A stretch of 41,071 bases of DNA, from positions 1 through 41,071 of IMG/VR virus record IMGVR_UViG_3300022204_000006; one strand, 5' to 3'. Origin of the DNA: a virus. The translations under genes were made by a program, and so were the position numbers. The notes beneath the pieces were generated by a model that saw only the letters and a list, made by a program, of their open reading frames with translations, made no database searches and was not told the origin of the DNA. Positions 8,669 to 14,805 of this stretch are shown one piece after another; the first letter of the stretch is position 1, and each line of letters starts with the position of its first letter.

Positions 8669-9213
8669 TAGTGGACCTTCTTTTCATCTAGGATGTAGCC
8701 GTAGGTGGGGATGTCAATCTGCCTGATTTTTCGTAGGTCTTGGCGGGTGTAGGGGGTGTTGGTTAGGTCGGGGGCGGTTACGGCTACGCGCTCGGTGCGG
8801 CGGAGGGGGCGGGAGATATATTCGCAGATAAATTGGCCGTTTTGGTCGATGGTTGTTTGGCAAAGTAGGTCTGCGGTGTTGGCGACCTCGTAGATTTTGA
8901 TTGGGAGGCCAACGGGGCCATGGCCGCTGATGGTGGTTTCTCCTAAGCGGGGGCGGTCGAGTTTGACTTTGACCAGCTTGGGTTTGGGTGGGGGGCTGTT
9001 TGGGGGGTTAACTAAGGGGGGGGTTTTGCCTTGTTCTAATGGAGCGGCAAGGGGGCTGGTGGTGAGGGATTCAGCGGCCATGGTGGTATTGATGGGGCTA
9101 ATGAAGGGGTTGGCCCGTTGGGTAGAAGGTTGGGTAGCAGGTTGGTTTGCAATGTTCATTAATCTGATAAATACAAATAGGATAACTAGCCAGATTTTTC
9201 TTTCGTCGTTCAT
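8668..9213 (-). CDS. Membrane-anchored protein with Ig-like domain
   Basis: 181 aa. Residues 7-22 are a hydrophobic N-terminal anchor or signal (IWLVILFVFIRLMNIA). A disordered Pro/Thr/Ser-rich spacer extends to about residue 78. Residues 80-150 look like a bacterial Ig-like fold: VKLDRPRLGETTISGHG, then VGLPIKIYEVA and a TTIDQNGQF turn, as in surface Ig repeats. TAGGAGG precedes the ATG. It appears to be the first gene of the late transcript. It could be a surface-exclusion or adhesion protein; the role is inferred. Confidence 0.6.
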   Translation of the reverse strand: MNDERKIWLVILFVFIRLMNIANQPATQPSTQRANPFISPINTTMAAESLTTSPLAAPLEQGKTPPLVNPPNSPPPKPKLVKVKLDRPRLGETTISGHGPVGLPIKIYEVANTADLLCQTTIDQNGQFICEYISRPLRRTERVAVTAPDLTNTPYTRQDLRKIRQIDIPTYGYILDEKKVH

Positions 9214-9453
9214 AAAGCCTCCTAATGATATGGTATCATATTTTGGGAGGAAATGTCAGTCCCCGAAAGGGTAGTATTTTCTGTATTTAACAGATTTTGG
9301 CAGTTAGAAGGGTGGACTTGGTAGTTAAAAGATTGTATTATTCAATTAAAGTTGATTTTGGAAATATACCACACTAGCCAAATAAACTGGTATATTCTTC
9401 TAAAATTGAAAAAAACTAATTATTTTATTACTTATGTTTTAAGGAGAATGTAA
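9214..9453. other. Divergent intergenic region between late operon and plus-strand island
   Basis: 240 bases without a gene between the divergent starts at 9213 and 9454. It is AT-rich. A small palindrome ATGATA-TGG-TATCAT (9225-9239) lies just upstream of the late ribosome site and may be an operator. On the plus strand TGGTATATT at 9388-9396 resembles an extended -10 element for the next gene. No convincing -35 element is visible on either strand, so the late promoter may need a phage-encoded activator. Confidence 0.4.
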
Positions 9454-9915
9454 ATGAAACGTATTATTAGTATAATTTTCTTGTTGTCCATTATGTCAAT
9501 TATGACATTTGATAGTTTGGCTGGAAATAGTTATGGTGGATGGATGTTCCGTGAAGGAAACAGGTGTACTCAAGGTATGCGGGTAGGACAAATAAATAAA
9601 GATATCAAAAGACTCTATAAAAATGATGAAGCACGGTCTGTAGATGTACTTTCTTTGCCTGCTGGTTCAACCATTACAGTCTATGATGATAAAGAAGGTA
9701 GGTGGTGGAAGGATGATTGGGCCGAAATAACTGTAAAAAAGAATTTCCTCGGTTGGATATGTGTAGAAACTTTTGAAAAGAGTGGTTGGTATGGTCCTAA
9801 TCAAGAAATATATGTTACATACCATAAAATGACATCAAAAGGCAACTTAGATGGGAAAGTTTCTTTTGTCAGATATTACTTTCCACCAGTTTACTACAAT
9901 TTGAATACATACTAG
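9454..9915 (+). CDS. Small secreted protein, unknown
   Basis: 153 aa with AAGGAG upstream of ATG. Residues 1-23 form a classical signal peptide (KRIISIIFLLSIMSIMTF then an Ala/Gly cleavage region). The mature part is rich in Trp, Tyr and Gly, contains two Cys residues and reads like a beta-rich domain, with LPAGSTITVYDDKEG resembling crystallin- or SH3-like strands. It lies on the opposite strand to the phage operons and is AT-richer than they are, as is usual for lysogenic-conversion genes. The function is unknown; a host-surface effect is a guess. Confidence 0.65.
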   Translation: MKRIISIIFLLSIMSIMTFDSLAGNSYGGWMFREGNRCTQGMRVGQINKDIKRLYKNDEARSVDVLSLPAGSTITVYDDKEGRWWKDDWAEITVKKNFLGWICVETFEKSGWYGPNQEIYVTYHKMTSKGNLDGKVSFVRYYFPPVYYNLNTY

Positions 9916-9998
9916 GGTTAATCAACTAAAAAATGGTGATAAAAGTTTTTTGGCTAGTAAAAACTTTACATGGCCGCAAATGCCTATTTACGGCCATA

Positions 9999-10023
9999 CC
10001 ACTGTTAAAAAGAACCACTGTAA
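9999..10023. repeat. 25-bp dispersed repeat, copy A
   Basis: This has the structure CCACTGT-n9-AACCACTGTAA, and differs at two of 25 positions from 22142-22166. Each copy holds CCACTGT twice in direct orientation, 16 bases apart. This copy lies upstream of the promoter at 10071-10099; the other lies upstream of the integrase-operon promoter. It could be a binding site of a shared regulator. Confidence 0.6.
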
Positions 10024-10038
10024 GGCTTATAGAATAAA

Positions 10039-10072
10039 AAAGCGTTTTCCAGGAAAACTTGGGAAACGCTTT
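10039..10072 (+). terminator. Terminator-like hairpin, copy A
   Basis: Stem AAAGCGTTTTCC / GGGAAACGCTTT with one G-T pair and a 10-base loop, closing the 9454 gene. The T tract is short. The sequence is nearly the same as the hairpin at 10818-10854, so the two bracket the small membrane-gene cassette. Confidence 0.65.
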
Positions 10073-10099
10073 GTAATATGTAAAGATTTTGTGTATAAT
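10071..10099 (+). promoter_or_regulatory. Sigma70-type promoter for membrane protein
   Basis: TTGTAA, 17 bases, TATAAT. It starts immediately after the preceding terminator stem. The predicted start point falls at or next to the ATG at 10106, so the message may be leaderless or the gene may start further in. Confidence 0.55.
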
Positions 10100-10105
10100 A
10101 CCCTT

Positions 10106-10549
10106 ATGAAATTATTGAAGTGTTTTTTAAGTTTTATGATATTAAAAAGATTTAATATAGAGTTCGCAGGATTAAATATACGGATTTTGATACTCTCACT
10201 ATTTGTGATTTCACAAGCACCTAAAGGATTAGGTTTATCAACTTTTTTGGGTCTATTTTTAGGTGCAATAGCACTAAACTTAGCTCTACTTACTGGTTTA
10301 ACTTATATTTTAGCTATAGAGGTTACACCAAAGGCTATGGCTTATCTGTTTAGAATTAAACAGGATATACACTGTGTGCTTGTTGAGTTAGATTCGTTCT
10401 TATCAAGCTATTTTTTCTTCCCAAAGGTTTTTTCTACGTCTTTTCCTCAGTTATACAAGTTGTTTGAATATAGAAAACTCAAACAACATGTATCATATTC
10501 TTCAATACCTTATCAAATATACCCCTTATCTTGTACATTAATAGAATAA
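10106..10549 (+). CDS. Small membrane protein, unknown
   Basis: 147 aa from ATG 10106. The open frame extends upstream through the hairpin at 10039-10072, so a start at 9950 is unlikely. Two hydrophobic segments, about residues 25-38 (IRILILSLFVIS) and 42-70 (LSTFLGLFLGAIALNLALLTGL), are followed by an aromatic-rich cytoplasmic part with many Phe and Tyr. No ribosome site is visible, and the promoter at 10071-10099 would give a leaderless message. The family is not recognised. Confidence 0.5.
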   Translation: MKLLKCFLSFMILKRFNIEFAGLNIRILILSLFVISQAPKGLGLSTFLGLFLGAIALNLALLTGLTYILAIEVTPKAMAYLFRIKQDIHCVLVELDSFLSSYFFFPKVFSTSFPQLYKLFEYRKLKQHVSYSSIPYQIYPLSCTLIE

Positions 10550-10629
10550 AACTTCTCCTATTTATAAAGTCCGTTTTCAATTTGTTGGTTTAATTAAAAA
10601 TTAGAACTATTAAAAATAGGAGTTTTATT

Positions 10630-10791
10630 ATGTTTGATTTTTTGACTTTGTTGGTAATTAGGTTGGCCCAACTTGGCCTTTTAGTTGTTGTTGTTGATGG
10701 TAATGCACCTGTAGAACTAAAAGCAGGTGTTATTGGTGCAATAATAGGTTTAGGAATAGTGGCTAAAAGATACGAAACATCTAAAAGATAG
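10630..10791 (+). CDS. 53-aa membrane peptide
   Basis: The start is ATG 10630 with TAGGAG seven bases upstream; the stop TAG is followed 26 bases later by a strong terminator. The protein begins MFDFLTLLVIRLAQLG, then LLVVVVDGNAP, then a second hydrophobic segment GVIGAIIGLGIVAKRY and a basic tail KRYETSKR. Two short helices with a Gly/Ala-rich second helix resemble small holins or phage membrane-depolarising peptides. It stands alone on the plus strand. A weak promoter TTGGTT-17-TATTAA may lie at 10585-10613. Confidence 0.6.
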   Translation: MFDFLTLLVIRLAQLGLLVVVVDGNAPVELKAGVIGAIIGLGIVAKRYETSKR

Positions 10792-10817
10792 ACTAGACAA
10801 TATGATGAGATAAAGAA

Positions 10818-10854
10818 AAAGCGTTTTCCGGGCAAACTTTGGAAACGCTTTTTT
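10818..10854 (+). terminator. Rho-independent terminator, copy B
   Basis: Stem AAAGCGTTTTCC / GGAAACGCTTT with an 11-base loop and six T. It ends the 53-aa gene and is convergent with the LuxR-type gene that stops at 10853. It is a near copy of 10039-10072. Confidence 0.8.
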
Positions 10855-11116
10855 AGTGGGCGGAGATTAGGCCAGTGGAGGCGGCGATGAAAACGGCGTG
10901 GGTGCGGTTGGTGGCTTGTAGGGCGATACGGGCATCGGTTAGGTGTTTTTTGACGGTTTCGGGGGTGATGGTCATTTTGCGGGCTATGCCTTTGTTGGTG
11001 AGACCGAGGGCGGCAAAATATAAAGCCTCGCGTTGGCGGGGGGTTAGTTTTGGCTGTGGTGGCCGTGTGATGGGGTTGTTAAGGTTCTTTTTTACCAAAG
11101 TTGCACTGCGTTCCAC
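10853..11116 (-). CDS. LuxR-type HTH regulator, DNA-binding domain only
   Basis: 87 aa with a GTG start, AGGAG six bases upstream. Residues 24-85 are a GerE/LuxR helix-turn-helix: LTPRQREALYFAALGLTNKG, then IARKMTITPETVKKHLTDAR as scaffold and recognition helices, and a closing helix. No receiver or ligand domain is present. It lies beside the iteron array and could regulate replication or late transcription. A second HTH-only LuxR protein is at 29294-29524. Confidence 0.85.
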   Translation of the reverse strand: MERSATLVKKNLNNPITRPPQPKLTPRQREALYFAALGLTNKGIARKMTITPETVKKHLTDARIALQATNRTHAVFIAASTGLISAH

Positions 11117-11223
11117 TTTGGACTCCTGCTTTAATTTTTTTTAGCAACAATAGTAAAATTCTTACTGTTGTTATTTTTGTTTGTAATCTTATTTGTAGTC
11201 TATGTGTAATCTCTGGTATAGCT

Positions 11224-11349
11224 GGTTTAAAATTAAACCGTCCATGGTTTAATTTTAAACCGTCCATGGTTTAATTTTAAACCGTCCATGGTTTAATTTT
11301 AAACCATGCATGGTTTAATTTTAAACCATGCATGGTTTAATTTTAAACC
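11224..11349. repeat. Six tandem 22-bp iterons, putative replication origin
   Basis: Six 16-bp palindrome-like units start at 11224, 11246, 11268, 11290, 11312 and 11334, exactly 22 bases apart. The unit is GGTTTAATTTTAAACC (the first has AAAATT in the middle), joined by GTCCAT or ATGCAT. A period of 22 bp equals two helix turns and is typical of plasmid iterons bound by Rep. The same motif occurs at the promoter of the rep-like gene, at 12885 and 12958, suggesting that the initiator binds both. Confidence 0.85.
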
Positions 11350-11370
11350 ATGGGCCGTAAGGACGTAAAA

Positions 11371-11407
11371 ACGGGGTTATCCATTATTTTATTATGGATA
11401 ACCCCGT
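11371..11407. other. Strong hairpin next to iterons
   Basis: Perfect 14-bp stem ACGGGGTTATCCAT / ATGGATAACCCCGT with a 9-base AT-only loop. Each arm holds TTATCCAT, close to the DnaA box TTATCCACA. It lies 22 bases after the last iteron. It may be an origin element or a terminator; no T tract follows on the plus strand. Confidence 0.65.
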
Positions 11408-11442
11408 CTATTGGCTGTCGGGCTGGTGGTTTTATTTAGTTT

Positions 11443-11661
11443 TTAGGGTGTGTTTATTTGGGTTGTACCTGGGTTAAAGGTGGTTGAGATTGATTTGGTT
11501 ATTACCCTCGGATTCCCTTTTATAAATTTAATAATAAGTTCAGCTTCCCGGCCAGTGTTTTGGGTGATTTGTGATAATTCTATAGCTAAATTATCAATTT
11601 CTGTGATTTGGGCCAGGGTAAGCTTTTTTAACCCCCATGCGGGGGGGTGTTGCTTGTTCAT
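11443..11661 (-). CDS. Small protein downstream of rep, unknown
   Basis: 72 aa with GGGGGT upstream of the ATG. The middle is a predicted helix (LTLAQITEIDNLAIELSQIT) followed by GREAELIIKFIKGNPRVI. It starts 72 bases after the rep stop on the same strand and lies just before the hairpin and iterons. A role in copy control is possible from position only. Confidence 0.55.
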   Translation of the reverse strand: MNKQHPPAWGLKKLTLAQITEIDNLAIELSQITQNTGREAELIIKFIKGNPRVITKSISTTFNPGTTQINTP

Positions 11662-11733
11662 TATTATTATACCCCCTTTTGGTTGGTTTTGGTAGTACCC
11701 GTTTGGGGACTATTTGTTAAGGTAAGGTTATTG

Positions 11734-12852
11734 TTAAGTTGAGTCATTGGTTTTTACCTCAAATTGTAGATTAGTTAAGCCGTGGTTTGATGCGGCTCGT
11801 TGAATTGGTTGCAATAAACGACCATTAACCCATTCAACTGCTTCTTTACTTTTAAGGCCAATTATTAATATTTGGTCATCTCGGCGAATAGGCAAACACC
11901 CTTTTAGCCAAGTATTAAAGGTTGATGTTGCCATTTGGCCTTGGAGGGTTTGGAGGGTGGCCTGCCAGTTTTCTACATCTTCTTTGTTTACCCCCGCCGC
12001 TTGGAGCTTCTGCGCCTCTGCTTCAGCTTCTGCGACTTGGGCCTCTATTTGGGCTTGGGCCTGCTGGTTGATTTGGGTGGTTGGGTCGGGTAGTTCTGGT
12101 GGTTCTGGTGGTGGGTGGTTGGCTCGGAGGCGTTTGATGATGAAGCCAGCTTCAAGGTCTTCATTTTGGGCGTATTCTATCCAACCTTGAATATGCTCTA
12201 TTGGTTTGTTTTTGAGTTGGGATAGGGCGGGTTCGGTGATGCCTACGGTGGTTAGTAATTCGATGGCTATTTTTTCATCTTCTGATTGTGCAACTTCTTC
12301 GGCTTGTTCTGCGGATTCTGACTGATTGTTTAATTCTAAAGGATGGGGTTGCTTGGTGTTTTCAGTTTCATCATCAAATAGAAAATCCATAGGTGTTTGT
12401 TTGTAGGTTTTGGGAGGAGTAATATTAAATTTGGGATTTTTATCGAGTTCTTTTTGGATTAGGTTTAGGTTAAGGAGATATTGGTGGATGCGGTCAAAGC
12501 CGTAACGCGGGTTGCGACGGCATTTAAGGTATTTTTTTTCAACCAAATAAACAAGACTCTCTTGAATTTTGTTGCGCCCAAAAAGCCCCATTAAGTCGTT
12601 TAATTTCAAATCTTTGATTGATTTGTAAATCCATGGTTCGGCTTCTACGGATTCAGGTCCGTAACCTTCTTCCTTGGCTTTTTGGAGTTTTTTGGTGATG
12701 AGGTCTAATTTCCAGTCGGTCCAGTATTCCATTACAGCTAGTATGGCGGCGGCACAATGGTTGCCCTCGCAGATTGCTAGAAAATCCTCGCGGAGTAAAA
12801 CGAGGCGATTACGCGGTGGATGAGAAAGGCAGCTTGTTTTGATAGTTGTCAT
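11734..12852 (-). CDS. Replication initiator-like protein with DnaA domain-I-like C-terminus
   Basis: 372 aa. Residues 1-140 form a helical, probably winged-helix domain (LVLLREDFLAICEGN...AILAVMEYWTDW) like phage and plasmid replication proteins. A disordered acidic linker follows, then a Pro- and Gln/Ala-rich hinge. Residues about 293-368 resemble the N-terminal domain of DnaA, which binds helicase: LQGQMATSTFNTWLKGCLPI then ILIIGLKSKEAVEWVNGRLL. A likely role is origin recognition plus host helicase recruitment. GAGGAAA precedes the ATG. A candidate promoter at 12887-12915 overlaps an iteron-type operator, suggesting autoregulation. Confidence 0.75.
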   Translation of the reverse strand: MTTIKTSCLSHPPRNRLVLLREDFLAICEGNHCAAAILAVMEYWTDWKLDLITKKLQKAKEEGYGPESVEAEPWIYKSIKDLKLNDLMGLFGRNKIQESLVYLVEKKYLKCRRNPRYGFDRIHQYLLNLNLIQKELDKNPKFNITPPKTYKQTPMDFLFDDETENTKQPHPLELNNQSESAEQAEEVAQSEDEKIAIELLTTVGITEPALSQLKNKPIEHIQGWIEYAQNEDLEAGFIIKRLRANHPPPEPPELPDPTTQINQQAQAQIEAQVAEAEAEAQKLQAAGVNKEDVENWQATLQTLQGQMATSTFNTWLKGCLPIRRDDQILIIGLKSKEAVEWVNGRLLQPIQRAASNHGLTNLQFEVKTNDST

Positions 12853-12886
12853 TATATTTTCCTCAAACTACATTAAAATAGTGGGG

Positions 12887-12915
12887 TTTAAATTTAAACT
12901 GTGGCATTATGCCAA
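12887..12915 (-). promoter_or_regulatory. Candidate rep promoter overlapped by iteron-type operator
   Basis: Read on the minus strand: TTGGCA, 17 bases, TTTAAA. The -10 lies inside GGTTTAAATTTAAACT (12885-12900), a variant of the iteron motif. TGGCATTATGCCA (12902-12914) is a second palindrome over the -35. Binding of Rep here would repress its own gene. Confidence 0.55.
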
Positions 12916-12957
12916 ATTACGCTTAGTGATGCTGAAAGCAGGATAAACGTGAATCCA

Positions 12958-12975
12958 CAGTTTAAATCTAAACTG
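12958..12975. promoter_or_regulatory. Upstream operator palindrome
   Basis: CAGTTTAAATCTAAACTG, an 18-bp near-perfect palindrome of the same GTTTAAAT type as the iterons, lies between the rep promoter and the small-RNA promoter. It is 73 bases from the operator at 12885-12900, about seven helix turns, so looping between the two is possible. Confidence 0.55.
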
Positions 12976-13023
12976 TTGTTTTTATTAAGTTTGTAGCAGG
13001 GGAAACTTTTTTTACATTAGAGG

Positions 13024-13052
13024 TTGACAACCAAAGGGTATGGTGGTATAAT
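13024..13052 (+). promoter_or_regulatory. Consensus sigma70 promoter of a small RNA
   Basis: TTGACA, exactly 17 bases, TATAAT: a full match to consensus at both hexamers. The predicted start is about 13059. No open reading frame follows before the terminator that ends at 13124, so the product is a short RNA. It points away from the rep gene. Confidence 0.85.
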
Positions 13053-13058
13053 TTCCAA

Positions 13059-13124
13059 TGAATGAGAGCAGTTTCCCAACTGCGTAAAAAACCTTCCTAG
13101 CTTGGCGGCAGAGGGAGGTTTTTT
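13059..13124 (+). ncRNA. About 65-nt small RNA divergent from rep
   Basis: The transcript would hold a first hairpin GCAGTT-TCCC-AACTGC (13068-13083) and end in a rho-independent terminator, AAAACCTTCC / GGGAGGTTTT (13088-13122), with a 15-base loop containing CTTGGCGGCA. A perfect promoter plus terminator with no coding space is the signature of a regulatory RNA. Position beside the replication gene recalls plasmid copy-number RNAs, but it is not antisense to the visible rep leader, so any target is in trans. The family is unknown. Confidence 0.75.
13088..13124 (+). terminator. Terminator of the small RNA
   Basis: 10-bp stem AAAACCTTCC / GGGAGGTTTT with one G-T pair, loop 13098-13112, T tract 13119-13124. 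Confidence 0.8.
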
Positions 13125-13162
13125 AATTTTAAATTGGTAAAATTAGTAAAAAACGCACTTTC

Positions 13163-13321
13163 CTACAGCCAAGCGAAAGATACCAATCCCGAAACGGGGG
13201 TTGGTGTGCTGGTTGTAGTAGCGCGTGTCTGGTAGACGTTGAAGCCTGGTATCTGTTTTAGACGTTGGACCGTGTGATACGGTGTTTGTCTACTACGCCT
13301 TATTTGACCTGTAAATAAGGC
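13163..13321. ncRNA. Multi-hairpin segment, possible structured RNA
   Basis: 160 bases of nested inverted repeats and no gene. An outer stem CTACAGCCA / TGGTTGTAG (13163-13171 with 13210-13218) encloses ACCAATCCCG-AAA-CGGGGGTTGGT (13182-13205). A second unit has GTAGAC / GTCTAC (13232-13237 with 13288-13293) enclosing ACCGT-GTGAT-ACGGT (13269-13283) and the direct repeat TAGACGTTG (13233 and 13259). A third hairpin is GCCTTATTT-GACCTGT-AAATAAGGC (13297-13321). A minus-strand promoter half in the palindrome at 13347-13376 could transcribe it. No known RNA family is recognised; a recombination or origin site is the alternative. Confidence 0.5.
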
Positions 13322-13333
13322 TATTAACTTATG

Positions 13334-13376
13334 GCACAAAACAAGTTTTGTGCTATAATTATAATTATAGCACAAA
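13334..13376. promoter_or_regulatory. Palindromic operator with divergent extended -10 promoters
   Basis: The segment 13347-13376 is a perfect 30-bp palindrome with arms TTTGTGCTATAATTA. Each arm contains TGC-TATAAT, an extended -10 box, so both strands carry a promoter; -35-like hexamers ATGGCA (13331-13336, plus) and TTAGCA (13392-13387, minus) lie 17 bases away. A third half-site makes GCACAAAACAAGTTTTGTGC (13334-13353). A dimeric repressor binding GCACAAA half-sites would block both promoters at once. The plus promoter serves the 13393 gene. Confidence 0.7.
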
Positions 13377-13392
13377 GTTAGGAGGTTGCTAA

Positions 13393-13608
13393 ATGTTAAA
13401 TAAAAATTTTGCATCATGTTCGTTGAATATCCAAAAGTTTTTAGGAAAATTGATAATTGACCTAGAGACCAAAAAAGTTTTTTTTAATAATACTAATTTG
13501 TTGCTGTCAGAATCAAACCTGACCACTACAGAGTATGATTTACTTAGTCAGTGTGATTTGGCTGGCATAGCAACTATACCAAAACCACAAAGCTTGTGGG
13601 GGTCATAG
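13393..13608 (+). CDS. Truncated OmpR/PhoB-type winged-helix protein
   Basis: 71 aa with TAGGAGG seven bases upstream of ATG. Residues 18-55 match the start of an OmpR-family effector domain: strands KLIIDLETKKVFFNNTNLLL and then LTTTEYDLLSQC, the conserved Leu-Thr-x-x-Glu-Tyr-x-Leu-Leu helix. The recognition helix and wing that should follow are missing; the frame ends 15 residues later. It is either a decayed regulator or a dimerising competitor. The stop region overlaps the convergent gene by six bases. The gene sits under the palindromic promoter at 13334-13376, consistent with a control role. Confidence 0.55.
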   Translation: MLNKNFASCSLNIQKFLGKLIIDLETKKVFFNNTNLLLSESNLTTTEYDLLSQCDLAGIATIPKPQSLWGS

Positions 13609-14595
13609 TTTTATATTTTCTATTTTTAAAACTTTAATGTAAATTTGGGTTTTAAATCGGGGATGAGGCTCGGATGTGACTCGGCCCGTTAATTTTAACC
13701 CATGGCCTTGGTCTAATTTAAGATTGCCATTCATCTGATTTATTATTTTATGTGGTATTAAAATGGGATATTTGCAATCTTCTTTAGTTTCAGGGTCTAT
13801 GGCAGATATGGTCAGCTTCAAACCCTGTCTTTTTTCTACTACATCTGAGGCTACTGTTCCTTCTTCAAGGGTGATTCTGTTGCTGTGAAGGAGGCGGCTA
13901 GCCTCTTGTCTGGCATTTTCGGACTTTTGAAATTTATCTACGGCATCAGTCCAAGCTTCGATAGCTTTCCGCTTCAATTTTTCCGCTTCAGCTTTTTCTC
14001 TTTCAATCTCTGCTTTTTCTTCAGCCAGCCGTGCCTTATCTTCGGCAAGTGCTTGTGCTTTATGTGCCTCTTCAGTTTTTTTGTGTTTAAGGATAAAATT
14101 TCTAGCAAACACAATAACTAAAACAAAATCCATCTGGTGGTCTAAAACAATATTAGGCAGGTTTTCAAACTCTCCAGCTAGACTCTTTGAGATGGCTATT
14201 ATGATAATATTTAGTGTTGCTGTCCAAACAATTAACTGACTAGAAATCAAATCACCAATAACTGACATTATTATTATCATGGCACCTACCATTGACAATG
14301 TGCCATTATTATCATGCAACATTGCATTAGCATAATAATAATACCAAGTTAGTAGCAGTGGTAATCCACAAATGATTATTGCCATTGCTTTAGGCCATCG
14401 CTTGCTAATTGAATAAAGCCCAAGTGTAGATAGGGTGACTACACCAATTATGGCAATGTGGATGGGCGGCGGTTGTGGTGGATATATCTGAAATACAAGA
14501 GCGGCTAGGCCAGCCCCAAAAAGTTTGAGGCTGGCTTTTTGTATTTTGGTTTGAGTGTGCCACCAGTTGGTTATGTTGTTAAGGTTTTCGCTCAT
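13603..14595 (-). CDS. Polytopic membrane protein with coiled coil and C-terminal beta domain
   Basis: 330 aa from ATG 14595, preceded by TAGGA; a TTG six codons upstream is less likely. Five or six transmembrane segments lie within residues 20-165. A long Ala/Glu/Lys coiled coil follows (about 168-235; AEEKAEIEREKAEAEKLKRK), then a beta-rich C-terminal domain (about 255-330) with alternating hydrophobic strands such as GLKLTISAIDPET and GHGLKLTGRVT, reminiscent of an OB-like fold. The architecture suggests membrane tethering of a nucleic-acid or protein partner. No family is recognised. Confidence 0.6.
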   Translation of the reverse strand: MSENLNNITNWWHTQTKIQKASLKLFGAGLAALVFQIYPPQPPPIHIAIIGVVTLSTLGLYSISKRWPKAMAIIICGLPLLLTWYYYYANAMLHDNNGTLSMVGAMIIIMSVIGDLISSQLIVWTATLNIIIIAISKSLAGEFENLPNIVLDHQMDFVLVIVFARNFILKHKKTEEAHKAQALAEDKARLAEEKAEIEREKAEAEKLKRKAIEAWTDAVDKFQKSENARQEASRLLHSNRITLEEGTVASDVVEKRQGLKLTISAIDPETKEDCKYPILIPHKIINQMNGNLKLDQGHGLKLTGRVTSEPHPRFKTQIYIKVLKIENIKL

Positions 14596-14805
14596 ACGTT
14601 CTTTTCCTACCAAGATTTTTTATTGCCTTTATTATACCAAATAAACTAAAAATTGGGTAGGGGGCAAAGGTACTTTTTAAGGGTTAATAATTAATGGTTA
14701 ATGGTTAATGGTTAATGGCACCCCCCCTATTGGTGTGCGGCTGGTGCTGAATTTGTGCAGGGCGTGGTTAGCCGCACACAGACGCACACACAAGATTTAG
14801 GTATT
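14596..14805. other. Intergenic region with 7-bp repeats
   Basis: About 210 bases without a gene. At 14682-14718 there is a run of TTAATGG units (7-bp period, about four copies with a degenerate start). A C-tract (CCCCCC) and GC-rich short inverted repeats (GTGCGGCTGG, GCCGCACAC) follow at 14728-14785. Similar TTAATGG runs occur at 31025-31055, 38482-38530 and 40791-40820. Confidence 0.5.

Noticed and set aside
9950-10105. N-terminal extension of the 10106 membrane protein back to 9950
   Set aside because: It would run through a terminator hairpin and a promoter, and lacks a ribosome site.
10590-10835. Minus-strand 81-aa open frame
   Set aside because: It is antisense to the 53-aa gene, which has a good ribosome site and a terminator; the minus frame begins inside the terminator stem.
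11224-11349. CRISPR array
   Set aside because: Units are 16-bp palindromes with constant 6-bp joints and a 22-bp period; there are no unique spacers and no cas genes.
13163-13321. Calling the multi-hairpin segment attP
   Set aside because: There is nothing to compare with a host attB, and the two recombinase genes are 5-8 kb away; kept as unexplained structure.
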